Of a stretch of DNA of 64,000 bases, positions 11,745 through 23,175 are shown piece by piece. The position numbers were made by a program, and so were the translations under genes. The stretch covers positions 13,543,109-13,607,108 of the forward strand of contig JAVTVX010000009.1 in the NCBI GenBank assembly GCA_033439265.1, in the 5' to 3' direction. Each line of letters opens with the position of its first letter. The first letter of the stretch is position 1. The DNA is from Dillenia suffruticosa. Taxonomy: Eukaryota; Streptophyta; Magnoliopsida; Dilleniales; Dilleniaceae. A model generated the notes under the pieces. That model saw only the letters and a list, made by a program, of their open reading frames with translations, searched no databases and had not been told where the DNA came from.

Positions 11745-12568
11745 TTGAAAAGGCATTATCAATTACAACCTTTTTTGACTTAGAACATACACGAGCAAAA
11801 TAATCAAAAGTTTGACAATTATAACACTTCAATTTGCTCTTATCATATTACTTTCCAAACTGTTTGCACTTGTTCTTATGGCTGGAGTTGTTCTTCTTAG
11901 ACCCTTCTCCAATCTCATTCCCTTTCTTACTTTTGTTTTGGCTCTTCTTATGCTTAACACCTAACTCTTTCTTAGAACTAGATTCAGCTACAAAAGAATT
12001 AGAAATGGATTTTATAATACCGAGTTACTCATTTTCAAGCTTAACATGGTGAGCAGCGTCAGAGGAGGTTTTAATACTATTATTGTGGGTTAGATTAATT
12101 TGTATATGCTCTCAGTTATTAGGAAGTGATCAGATCAAAACTTAAACTTGCTACTCATCACAGTGAACATAGCTAGTTGACTTCAACTCTCTTATCATGT
12201 TTGACATGATCCTCAAATGGTGTTTGATACTATGATCAGTTTGTTTTTTTGTAAGTTTCAAACTTGATAGTCAGTTGTTTTAAATGAGTCATATTGGTAC
12301 CTCTATATTTCTTTTTAAAGTACACCCAAATATCATAAGTAATAGAATATTGCTCATACTTGTAAATAAGATCATCAATCACAAAACTAACCATAATAGC
12401 AAGAGCAGTGGAATCTTTTATTTTCCATGTTTAGTATGCCTCTTAATCTTGTCTTTGCTAAGTAGTGTTACCCATATCAGGATTTTGCAAGATATGGTTA
12501 ATTCTCTTTAAGACATCTTACTCTTCCAACACATGCCAAATTTTATGATATCATGTGACCTTTATTAA
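11745..12568 (-). pseudogene. Copia gag fragment (UBN2 type)
   Basis: Read on the minus strand, the segment gives a gag N-terminal region (DDLIYKYEQYS, then THLKQLTIKFETYKK) and a knuckle-like CYNCQTFDYFARVC near 11800-11840. The pattern matches the gag of copia element A (around 24650-25240). It is an isolated gag fossil, broken, lying directly beyond the end of the Sirevirus-like element. The remaining N-terminal part probably continues beyond the inserted solo LTR at 16322-16360. Confidence 0.75.
12564..12568. repeat. Target duplication ATTAA (left)
   Basis: ATTAA precedes the TG terminus of solo LTR 2 and is repeated exactly at 16322-16326, as expected for LTR-element integration. Confidence 0.85.
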
Positions 12569-15288
12569 TGTCACGCCCCGAACAGGGGTCATGAACAGTC
12601 ACCCGTTGCCCTTGATGCCGACTACATTTTTACAGAAAATCGAACAGAATCTCCTCATATTTCGGAGATCTCCCAAATACAATTTAACATGTATATCAAT
12701 ATTCATCCTGTAAAATAAATAAATGGTCATCCCGATCTCTCCAAAATCAACCAATGCCACAGCTAATATCCAAAACAATGCAAGGCTATAAAATTTTCCA
12801 ACAGACCTAGCCACAGACCTCTACTATCATGCCTAACCAAAGCATGAGCAATCGCCACACCGAGCGGACATAAATTTTTACATAATATACAATAATTTTT
12901 TCAAGTTACATTTAAATACGTACAATCGCCTCTATGCAAATAAACTATGAAAGTTTCATAAATAAATATACATAAATTATACAGTCATCCTAAAAATAAA
13001 TAAATGAATACATTCACCAAACTAAAATCTCCAATAATCGTAGCAGCAGATATGGTAACTTCCATACCCAAACCCGGTACCATCAAGTCCACGTCGCAAG
13101 AATACAATAATTTCTCTTCAGTCCAAGACTAATCCTGTAGGGAGAAAGTGAGGGGTGAGTATCTATGGAAAGATACTCAGCAAGTGAGGGGATTGATATC
13201 ATACTATCAATATCAAGGGTAAACTTAGAGGGTCAAAGCATGTAACAAAATATCGAGTGTGCGAAAATAATGTGTTGTTTCAGAATAAAACATATCTCAA
13301 GGCACATATCAGAAAATAACATATGCATCCATCCATGTATCAACTCACATTGTAGACCCGGCCGAACAAAACAACCCCAACAATGGTCTACCTAGACCAA
13401 GGACGGGCGCATTGGGGGTTTTCACTATGCAAATATCAAATAATGGCTCTCTACCCTAATGTTGGCCACAGACTACTCCAATTAGTCTGTCAATAATAAT
13501 AATGATACATATATATAATCGGTCGTGTATGGTATCCCGCCCAGTACTAGATAGAGGTAAACTCACGTCCTCCCCGATGAGGGTCAACCTGGGACTCCCA
13601 TACACATGATGATCTGGCCGATACCTCCAGCCAAAACATATCCGGATACAAGGGGTGCCTCTATCAAATGTCTTTCGTAGTTACGGAATGCTATAGGAAG
13701 CATATCACCATATCACCATATCACCAAGTCGGCCGGGCACGTAGCCCCATGCATCACATCATCATGTCGACCGGGCATATAGCCCCATGCATCGTAACAT
13801 AATTTCGGCCGGGCGTATAGCCCAAATAGTACATGTAAATCCATTTAAAATTACGTGTTAATACAATAGAATCATTAAAACATGTCAATATGTTAAAAAG
13901 GTGGCACAATATCAGTTATCAAACTCATAAATGCATAATCTATAAAATCAGCAGTTGGGACACTCCAATAGTCACAAAAATATGTACATATACTGATCAA
14001 AATCCAAATATTCAGTTTTCACACGTATAAAAATTATGTCGTTTGAAAATCGGTAAAACATGATTTGTCAATCAATAGAAGATGTCAAAATCCTACTCAC
14101 AGTTCTAGGGAGGGTGGTCACTCGCTATTTTCAAAACAAATCCAATCTGACTTCTCGGTCTCCAAAAAGATCAACCTAATCAGATCATCAAAATTTAACA
14201 TCAAATTTCAAGTATTATAGGGTTTATCGATTTTCCCTAAGTTTGTGCAAACCTTAACTCTTCAATTTATGAATACACTCTAATGTCATCAGTTGCAATT
14301 CAGTTAGAAACAATTAACGTACTTTTAATCCAAGTCAAATTCAACCCTAAAACCACTCAAGGTTTGAAATAAGCGTTAAAATAAATAATTTTTCTATAAA
14401 ATGGAAAATTTTTGAAAAATCATACACTTTTCGATTCCCATCCAAATGTTTCAAGCCATATGTCATTTTCAAGGTATATGACTCTATTTTCATAATCCAG
14501 AGATCGTATTTAAATTATCTATAAGCAGAACAATTTATAACGAGAAAGGCTGCATCAACCCTTGCACTCAAATCTCAATTTCTGACTATTTTCATGCATA
14601 GGTCAATTTAAACTCCAAGAGAAACTATTCAAATCAACTTAATTTGATTCTATCATTCTGAACAGTCTCATTTCATATAAATTCGTATACTTAACCTAAT
14701 GAACCGTATATAATGTTTGAAAATGCATTCATTGCGAATCTGATTTACATTCTAGCATATACAAGACTTTTTATCTTAAATTTACCCTAAATTCGATAAG
14801 CAAATCGAATGGGTCCGAAATCACTCACCTAAGGTTTTTCTTGGATCGCAAACTGTTGTCCAAATATCTCCTCGATCACCCTAAGAACTGAAATGCTACA
14901 TATCAAGACAAAGTTTATTAGTTAAGTTCAAACACGTAGATCGGAAGCAAAACCCCAAGTCAGTTACCTGTGTGGAGGTTCGTGGGTTGTCACGGGCTTA
15001 CGCTTGTCGCGGGTCATCGCAGGCTCATGGGCTACTGCGGGCTTGTGGGTTCGGCTAGTAGGCTCGCGGGTCTACAGGCCAGTGGGCTAGCGGGCCGACA
15101 GGCCGTGGGCTAGCGGGCCGGCAGGCCGTGGGCTGATGGGCCTACGGCTGCGCAGGCCTGCAACTGATGGGCCTGCGGGCTATGGGCCTGTGGTTGATAG
15201 GCCTGTGGGCCGACAGTGGCTACGGGCTGCAGTGGCTCATGGGCTGGTGCGTGCCTGTGTGCTGGTGTGCTGAGGTGCGCTGGAGCGT

Positions 15289-15468
15289 GCTCGCGGCCTG
15301 GCTGGCACTCGCGTCCTGGCTCGCACTCGCGGCCTGGCTCGCGCTCGCGGCCTGGCTCGCGCTCGTGGCCTGGGTCCTACTCACGGCCTGGCTTGCGCTC
15401 ACGGGCTGGGTCCTGCTCGCGGCCTGGCTTGCACTCACGGCCTGGGTCCTGCTCGTGGCCTGGTCGCG
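15289..15468. repeat. 18-bp minisatellite, ten units
   Basis: Ten consecutive 18-bp units of the type ACTCGCGGCCTGGCTCGC fill the stretch exactly. The last units alternate between two variants, giving a 36-bp higher-order period. Because 18 is a multiple of three, open frames run through it on both strands; they are not genes. Confidence 0.92.
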
Positions 15469-15864
15469 CTGTGTTCACGCGGGGAGGATCTCGTAGAGGC
15501 GCGATCGTGCTCGCACTGGGTGGATCGTTCAGGGGCGCGCTCGGCTCAAGCTAGGGAGATCACGCTGCAGAAGGCGCTGCAGTCGCGCGCTGTGGCGGAA
15601 GGCGATGCTCGCGGAAGGAAAGAGCAGCTGCGGCGAGCGGCGGCGATGGCGGAAGGGTGTGATCAATCGTGGCTCGCGACGGAGGAAGGCGAGGCGGCGG
15701 AGTGGTGAAGCCGAAGGGACAGAGTGACAACGAAAGGGAGAGAGATGGGGAGACTTGCAGCCGAAAGGGGAAAGAGAGAAGTAGAGAAGGAGTGACGAGA
15801 GACGGCGAGCGGTTGTGATGGCGCTCTCGCGGAAGGAAGGAGGAGAGAGTGCGGCGGCCGCAGG

Positions 15865-16062
15865 GAGATGAAGAGTCGGGGAGAGAGAGAGAGAGAGAGG
15901 GAGAGGGAGAGGGAGAGGGAGAGGGATTAGGGTTCGGCTGCGGGGAGATAAAGAGTCGGGGAGAGGAGAGAGAGAGGGAGAGGGAGAGGGAGAGGGATTA
16001 GGGTTGAAACCCTAATCCCCAAATCACTTTGGGGACGCAGCGTTGCAAAACGCTGCGTCTCC
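15865..16062. repeat. GA-rich tract, telomere-motif palindrome and ACGCAGCG hairpin in solo LTR 2
   Basis: A GAGAGGGAGAGGGATTAGGGTT block of about 75 bp occurs twice in tandem (to about 16005). It is followed by the TTAGGGTT-GAAACCCTAA palindrome (15994-16020) and a hairpin with 14-bp arms, GGGGACGCAGCGTT and its near-complement, at 16031-16062. Confidence 0.85.
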
Positions 16063-16321
16063 ACATTTCTTTTTCTTTTTTTTTTTTACCAAATAAATAA
16101 CTATAGATACATTTATGCATATATATTTCCATACCCATTTTTCATTGGAAATGCGAATTTCATAAAAATGGGGTTTATTTACCAATTCGACAAATTAAAA
16201 TATACCAAAAATTTAATTTAAATACCCAAAATCAAAAAATCAAATTTTTATCTCATTTTTTTTATATATAAATATTTCGAAAATGGTACTCTTCTACGGA
16301 TACCGCAGTGTCGGTGTTACA

Positions 16322-16667
16322 ATTAAGGCCAATTTATTATAGATTATGATGCCATAGTCTGAATTTTTAATAGGGGTAATCATAAGTATTAATACTCATA
16401 TAATACACACAAAAGTTTGTACTAAAATTTAACATTTGTGATAAATAAACAGAAGGTATATATTGAAAAGATCATAAAGTTTCAAATTATCATCTATGAT
16501 CCAATTGTGGGATTACTATAAGTTTAATTTATAACAACAAAACTTAATAAGTTTTAAGTGAGAATTATTCAAATTCTTATTATCTAAAACATCCCACTCA
16601 AATACATAAAGTATCTAAATCATGTGATATATATAATCATTTAAGCATGTATTTCTATCAAAATATT

Positions 16668-16714
<47 letters not shown>

Positions 16715-16739
16715 GAATAAACATTTCCAATACATACTT

Positions 16740-16770
<31 letters not shown>

Positions 16771-18850
16771 CTTTACATTTCATACTTACAAGTTTTCTTA
16801 AAATATTATCATGATACATAACTAGTTAACTTTCACATAACAAGATATAAAAATATTATCCCCTCTCAAGACATATGTTAAGAATATTGGCATTTCTAAA
16901 TTGAAAAAGTCTCCTTGAAGAAATTTTGGAAGTTTCCAAATTGAAGAAATGTTGAAAATATTGACTTTCCAACATTTCAATATTGAAATATTTTATTTAT
17001 TTTTATCAATTTTGTGAATATTCTATTATATTCTTTTCTTTTATATTTTCATGGAATCACCCTATAAATAGGATTTTTGTACAACTTATTGAACATACTA
17101 CAACACAACACAATATACAATATATGAGTCATTTTCTCTCAGTTTTCTATCTTTATTCTCTCTATTCTTTCTGCTTTATTTTTCTTTTTCTAACAAAATG
17201 CATGCAAGATATCATTCTTGCTGAAAGCATATCAGTAAGAGTGAAGCTCCTTATACATATATATGGGTTAGCGCTTGGATTAGAGCTGTTTATTCTGAAT
17301 GGTAATAATTTCTATATATTGATCTCCATCTTTTGACTATCCACATTTTAACTAATACGGATCTCAAACACTTAAGAGTTATTTGATTTCCCTTATCCTT
17401 TAAGTTATCAACTACACTAACCCAATCATTGGACAGATAATTTCTAATTATATTAATCTTGACTTAGTGTCCCCAAACCAATGGCTGAAATAAATAAGGT
17501 TCAAGCATTTTTCTTTCATAATCTTTAAATGATATAATAAAACATGCATAGAGTCTATTTAATAATTTATTATTATATTTAACTTTCACAAATACTCCTG
17601 AGTTCTCAAATCTCTAGCTCTCTCCTCCGGAGAATGATAAGAGTGTGTTGACCCTCACCATATCTTAAAAATAGGAATTAATATTGGATTGAATACGTAG
17701 CCAATTATGATATGATACAAAAATTTTAAGAATACCTATTTTAATTCATATGCTCAAATTTCAATTATTTTATGATGAAAAAACTAATTTTCATTCATAA
17801 ACAAATGAACATAAAATAAAATAAAAAAGGCGTTAAAAATTTAATCAAGATATCCAATTGATAGGAAAATAACTTTCTTAACTTGCAAAAATTTTTAGAA
17901 TTTTTTAGATTATAAAAAATTTTTCTGTAAATTTAAATGATTTATAAATTTAAAAAATAAAATTATTCTCTAACTCTGAAATTTTGCATGTTTGCACAAT
18001 TGATAATTTGCAAAAAATTTTCCGACTTTCTAGCCTTCAATCCATGTTTTTACCAACTCAAATTTAATCCTACAATTAATAAATAAAAAACTAGTGATAT
18101 TATTCGAATATTATATAAAATTGAGTAAAAATCTAAGTAATAAAATTGTATAAACATATATATATATACAATCGTGCAATCATTTCGTAGGTTTTCTCTT
18201 TTAAAAAACATGATATTGAAAATATAAATCGAAAGATATTACTTGGTATTAAATAAGTTTAATATTGCAATATTCTACTAAACCATTTTTTGGCAAAATA
18301 TTGAATTTTTTATTTTAAATTATGTGAAATATATCTAGATATACACTTCAAAGTGAGAAGAAAAAATACACAAGTGATGAGAGTAAAATATAATTTGAAT
18401 TTCCTTCTTAAAATTAAAATCCTAAAAGTATTTCTTTATCAAATTTGGATTGATTATGTAACGTTATTTAACTCAATCTCACTCTGAAATCAAATTTCAA
18501 CACACCGCAACTCTAGAAGACAAGACAAGTATAGCATTATCTAATTTTTTAAGCTAGAGAAATCATCTGCCCATAATCCATGGAAAAAACATCAAGTGAA
18601 GCTTTCACTTTTGTTCATTGCCCCACTTTTTCCATTTTTATTGAGCAGAAACATTAAGAGCTGAAACATGCTGTACTTGATAGTAACATACAGATAAAGT
18701 ACAATTTGATAAATTTGTTTTTATTTTAAAAACTGGCATTGAAAGGTACATTTCTTGGAGTTTCAGATGGATTTTTGCCTTTTTCTTTTTCGGTTAACAA
18801 TTACCGTACGCTGTCAGGTACATGCCAATGTTGTCTAATGAATTCCAACA
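16322..18850. other. AT-rich non-coding stretch with microsatellites
   Basis: After the ATTAA duplication about 40 bp may continue the minus-strand copia gag. The rest is AT-rich and I find no protein motif. It holds an (AT)n run at 16670-16712 and a (GA)n run at 16741-16769. From 17340 to 18850 I see only AT-rich sequence that could include the 3' untranslated region of the PI-PLC gene. Confidence 0.6.
16876..17330 (+). mobile_element. Possible copia solo LTR with TATA box
   Basis: Starts TGTTAAGAATATTGG, carries a strong TATA box (CCTATAAATAGG, 17061-17072) and a downstream CT-rich leader, which is the layout of a plant copia LTR. I could not find a matching target duplication or a partner LTR, so the ends are uncertain and a plain promoter-like stretch is possible. 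Confidence 0.3.
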
Positions 18851-18853
18851 ACC

Positions 18854-19811
18854 TCAATTTGTGACTCTTGCATATGTTAATCCAATGCAGGCATCAACGA
18901 AATCTTCATCGATGAAATCGGCAGAAAAAATTTGAAGTCTGTCGAGAAACGCTTCGGCGTGGCACTGTGACAGAAAAAGTCTAGCAAACCCACAAATTCT
19001 TCTATTCAGAACATCAATTTGCTTTGTCCAAGGCAACAAAAACTCCAACAGATTATCTGTCTGTGCTGTGACAGTGTTCTCAACTCTGTAGAAGAATCTC
19101 CTCTCCCAAAAAGGAGTTTGTTCCTTCAAATGAGTCAAATTCCCTTCAAACTTTGTCAAAGGCAAGTCTGTATCAATCCAATCATCCCTCAAGTACCAAC
19201 CATTCCATACAAAACCACTTTCGCAAGCTTGAGCGGAATTTCTTGGCTTCCACGCACATATAATTCGCCTTGGAAGCAACTCCGATATTGCCTTCTTAAA
19301 CACTTCGTCATCCTGATAAATTAACAAATCTCCAAGCTTTTCCACCAAGTACTCCTCAAAATTTGGTGGGTCAGAATATCCAAATTCTGTCCGTATCTCA
19401 AGAATTACAATCTCTGACACGGTCTCTGCCAAGAACCTTTTAACTTGGTCGATGACAACATCAATCCCTTGTGAAGAAGAAATAGGTCCGTGACAGATTC
19501 TGCAATCCTCCCGAATTCTAATGTCAAGAACTCTCACGCCCATTTGAAGTTGGTCATAGATCGACATATTTTGGCACTCAACATATGATTCTGTGAACAG
19601 GTTTCCAATGCTACTCGTTGCAGAGTTGTGAGGTACCGGGCCAGGCAATCATTTGGAGAGGAATACTAGATGGGTCAAGTTGTGACATCCAGTTTTTCCT
19701 GTCTGGAGAATGGTAGGATGAGCCTGGAAACTCTTCACCGAGCTTTTGCTTCCTATCATTAAGAGTCTTCAGCTGGGAATTCACTGTGGGGAGAAAGGCA
19801 CATGAACCCAT
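18854..19811 (-). CDS. PI-PLC X domain-containing protein (one frameshift)
   Basis: A plant phosphodiesterase of the PI-PLC X-domain family: a single-domain TIM barrel related to bacterial PI-PLCs that would cleave phosphoinositide-type lipids at a membrane. Seen: an N-terminal block (residues about 28-60) with EFPGSSYHSPDRKNWM and IAWPGT; the HxSAT block that carries the first catalytic His; LDIRIRED; CRICHGPIS with the second catalytic His (about residue 107); LEIRTEFGYSDPP; ICAWKPRNS; RFFYRVENTVT; FSADFIDEDFVDAC. The start chosen is the MGSC Met at 19811, because MGS starts are usual in this family; Met at 19892 is in frame upstream. Total about 318 residues, normal for the family, with no intron needed. 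Oddities: one extra base near 19631 shifts the frame exactly between WPGT and HNSAT, and the usual HDSAT reads HNSAT. It is either a young pseudogene or a sequence error; the remaining 258 codons are uninterrupted. Confidence 0.88.
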
Positions 19812-19899
19812 GGAATCAGGAACCATCAGTGAGCCAAGAGGACCTAGAGGAAATGGAAACATAATGGAAGAAATTGATGAGAATTTTCTCAAAGGAAAG

Positions 19900-22654
19900 C
19901 TGAGCTCTTGAGTATGGCATCAGAGTGGTTCAGTTAAGGAGTTGAATATTCTGCAGAGTTGAGGTGTTGGGGGATTTAATTTAATTTAATAATTATTTTT
20001 TTAAAAGAAAACTAATTGCTACTGATGGAAAAGAAAACTTCAATAATTTTGCAATGATAACAAAGTCATGACAAGGGGGTGGTGATTGCGACATACAACA
20101 AAAACTTAAAATGATGTGAAAGCGTTGACTAAGAAGGGCGGAGTCTTGAGATCAACCAAAGCCACACACTTAAATCATTGTGACCGTTTGTCTTTTCAAG
20201 CTTGGAATAATCCTTTGAGCCAAAGTTTGCAGTCCAATACAAGTTGGGAATTGAAAGTGAGATCTCATATGAGACCAAAAGCGAATTTAACATCACAGGC
20301 AGACCCGTTAAAATATTGTGTTTTGCCATTCAATTCATCCCCAGTTTTTACCGTGGGCACATACTTAAATCATACTTTGATTTGCTTCACTCACTTATCA
20401 AAGATCATGTCTAATAAAAATATGAAATCCCTAAGCCTTACTTACCCAAGCAGTCTAAACATTTTGGCCGGTCCTCTTTGTATTATGAGGGACGGCTATG
20501 CAAAAGAATCTGATAACTCGAATTTTGACATGTCCCTGATGAGAAAAATTATTCAAGAAATGTAATCGAATCAAAGGGACCCATTCAATTTGACTAATCC
20601 TATAGGGGGAGTTGGTAGCACGTAAAAAAATTCCACCTCTGCTTGCTTGAACCCCAAACAACTTTGCTTCACTCACTACAATATATAAGCATCACACGGC
20701 AAATATATTAGTACAAGCATTATAACAAGACATAAAGGCAAGGATATCAACTTGGTCTTCATCATTGACTGCTGATTATTGCTCATTTGCCTTGCTTTGC
20801 TCTACTCGCTTTTCTTGCTTCCTTTGCTAGCTTGCATACCCAACATACTTTTGTTTTTTTCTTTCTTTGCTTTAATATCTTTATTATACTTTGTATTGGA
20901 AAGGAACACAAGAATTGGGAATTTTGTTGGTGAGAAGGGTCTAGAGATTACACTCCTATAACACTGGAGTTGATTTCCACATCTATCCTCCAAAGAAGAA
21001 GTGAATTTTTTTTTAAGTGTCTTTCTTATCATTTTTCTATTATATTACTTTGTATTCCTTTCTTTATACTTGACTATGTGCAACAAGGACTATGTAGTTT
21101 AACTTTGGAGTGGTGATTAACTTTTATCGTTCTTTCTTTCATGTGAGAGTGCAGTTATTTGATAGTCCACAATAGGATAGTCTAGTGGTATAAATCCACT
21201 TCCCCAACCTGATGAACACATGTTAAAATTCTTGTTCCGTAAAAACAAAAAAAGTGTCATTTGATAACTCCATCGCTCTTTTCTCTGCGCCTTGCAATCC
21301 ATGTCACAAGTCAGTCTCAAGTAAGACTAGTAGCATCACATTGAACATAATAGCATGGGGATAAATACATAGACAGCGTTAATATGAAATTTCACTAAAA
21401 TTTCAAGTGAAATTTCACATGGGGATAAATTTCACTTAGATTCTAATGTTCATGTCATTATGTGATTTTCAAACCTCGATGAGTTCACTTAGAAATTTTA
21501 CAAACATATTTTCTCCAACTCATCCTAGAGATTTTTGGGTCCCCATGAGAGCAACGTACTATGCTGCCTTTTTTGACGTCTCATGCTTGATTAATTTGTC
21601 TAGTGAACTCATAGTGATGTTATCTCAACATTGTGAATATTTGGGATCAAAATACACATTTTTAAAGCACGTGTGCATAATAATCAAAGGAGGAAACATG
21701 TAATAATCCTCTCAATGAAATAAAAATCATACAAACATATGAAATACTTGTCTTAAAAATTTTAGGAACACTTGAAATTAATCCCTAACTCGAGATTTGG
21801 GTTTTGTCTAAAATTACACACTTTAATGTGTCAAATATCATATCCAAGTATTAATTTGCTAAACCAAGATATGATTTCATCTCTCCATGCTTTAATAATA
21901 TTTCAACAACAAAAGAGCGTATCAGGCTCAAGAGAAAACTATCGACACTCCAATTCATTGCCACGGTAGGGAAGGGGAAGAGGAGGTGCATTATTGTGTT
22001 CTTGGAGTGTTTGATCTACAACAAAGCATGTAAAAGTATCTTCAAACACCAAAGAACATTGGGCATTCATCAATTTTTGGAAAGAATTGAAATTTTAATG
22101 TCATTATCTCACTTGAAGACACTATGCTGCAAAATTTAAAGATATTGTGGTTTCGGCATCTTTAATGCTTCCCTTGAACCTTGAAGCATATGGACTTTGA
22201 AGTGGGATCAAAATTTGATGTTGAGAACAATGTTGGAGTGAGCTGGAGAGAGAGAGAGAGAAAAAAAGAAAGAAAGAGAGACAGAGGAGTTTCTACGCTG
22301 GCGAGATTTTAGGAGAGGAGAGGGTGTGTTGACTAGGTTTTAATGTATTTTTGCTCACATCTTCAAAAATTGTTGTTAGTCTTAAGTGGATGTCTTGGAT
22401 CTTTGTTAATTTATCACAGATTGCATTTGGATAACTGGGTTCACTTGAAGATGTGACAAATAAACAAATTAAATTCAAATCAACAGAACTTGTTGGTTCC
22501 AAAATTATTTCAATTATTGTTATCCGATTGTTTTTGTCACCAAAACGAGCAAAATTATATAAAATAAATAAATCATGGATAAAAATTTAAAATCAACCTG
22601 AGAACAACCAGAGCGAACACACAGAACCCCAGCCCTAGCGAAGAACAACCATCA
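19900..22654. other. Non-coding stretch upstream of the PI-PLC gene
   Basis: No protein family is recognisable. The first few hundred bases should hold the promoter of the minus-strand PI-PLC gene, but no clear TATA box is visible. A 149-codon open frame at 20116-20565 has no motif. CAATATATAAGC near 20683 followed by a CT-rich stretch looks promoter-like on the plus strand without a gene behind it. A GA-rich run lies at 22239-22290. Confidence 0.55.
21175..21255 (+). repeat. tRNA-derived SINE-like remnant
   Basis: GGATAGTCTAGTGGTATAA resembles the A box and 5' head of plant SINEs (GGTCTAGTGGTA). A weak B-box-like TGTTAAAATTC lies about 45 bp further on and an A-rich tail ends near 21253. 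It is too decayed to place in a family. Confidence 0.35.
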
Positions 22655-22659
22655 GAGCA
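22655..22659. repeat. Target duplication GAGCA (left) of copia A
   Basis: GAGCA directly precedes the 5' LTR and recurs directly after the 3' LTR at 30052-30056. Confidence 0.92.
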
Positions 22660-23161
22660 TGTTGGTTGATGATGTGCCTACGTGGGGCATTCAAATACAA
22701 AAAAGTAAAATTTTGAATTTTTTACTTGGGGGATAATGGGTGGTTAAACCCCATTATCCCAATCCCACACAACTCTCCTAGTTTCTCTCCAAGGCTGACT
22801 ACATGAATATGTGCTTCTTCTTCTTCAATGGTTGTTTTTGAGATAAACACAGGAAGTACATCATTTAGCAAAAGTACACAATTTTTCTTTGAGAGGAAAA
22901 ACATCATTTTGAGGGTTTACAAAATTCCGAGAAGAGAATTTTTGTGTCACCAGACTGATAGTTGAGACGTCATGATTGTGTGGTGATAGTCCATATAACG
23001 TGGTTATCATCCCAACTGCGAAACATGCGAAGCAAGATTCACAACTCCCAAAATTACTGCATTTATTCACCAAGATACGCCCTGTATTTTGTTGTATTTT
23101 ATTATTCCGAAAAATTCCATTGTACTTCCGTTGCGTATATGTGCATTAGAATATTCCAACA
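22660..23161 (+). repeat. 5' LTR of copia A
   Basis: Begins TGTTGGTTGATGATG, ends ATTCCAACA, and pairs with 29552-30051. The first 100 bp contain a short inverted repeat around GGGATAATGGG / CCCATTATCCC. Confidence 0.95.
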
Positions 23162-23162
23162 T

Positions 23163-23175
23163 TGGTATCAGAGCC
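23163..23175 (+). promoter_or_regulatory. Primer-binding site of copia A
   Basis: TGGTATCAGAGCC, an exact initiator tRNA-Met priming site one base after the LTR. Confidence 0.93.

Larger units (their letters stand above)
12569..16321 (-). mobile_element. Gypsy-type solo LTR 2 with 5-bp target duplication
   Basis: Begins TGTCACGCCCCGAAC and ends GGTGTTACA, flanked on both sides by ATTAA. It is the same family as the copy at 8585-11477 but longer: about 550 bp near 14190-14730 and an 18-bp minisatellite have no counterpart there. It holds no coding domains and no priming site, so it is best read as a solo LTR left by LTR-LTR recombination, in minus orientation. A large non-autonomous element without recognisable ends inside is the alternative. 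Confidence 0.88.

Noticed and set aside
15167-15708. Overlapping long open frames on both strands (Ala/Trp/Leu- and Ser/Ala/Gln-rich)
   Set aside because: They are produced by the 18-bp minisatellite and GC-rich tract of solo LTR 2; no start context, motif or codon pattern supports a gene.
16983-17336. 117-codon open frame near the TATA box at 17063
   Set aside because: The frame overlaps the TATA box and leader of a probable LTR, and its product is low-complexity Phe/Tyr/Ile.
20116-20565. 149-codon open frame on the plus strand
   Set aside because: No recognisable domain, compositionally ordinary, lies in the upstream flank of the PI-PLC gene; probably chance.
20779-20961. Short hydrophobic open frame
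   Set aside because: Its hydrophobicity comes from CTT/TTG-rich sequence; no homologue or gene context recognised.
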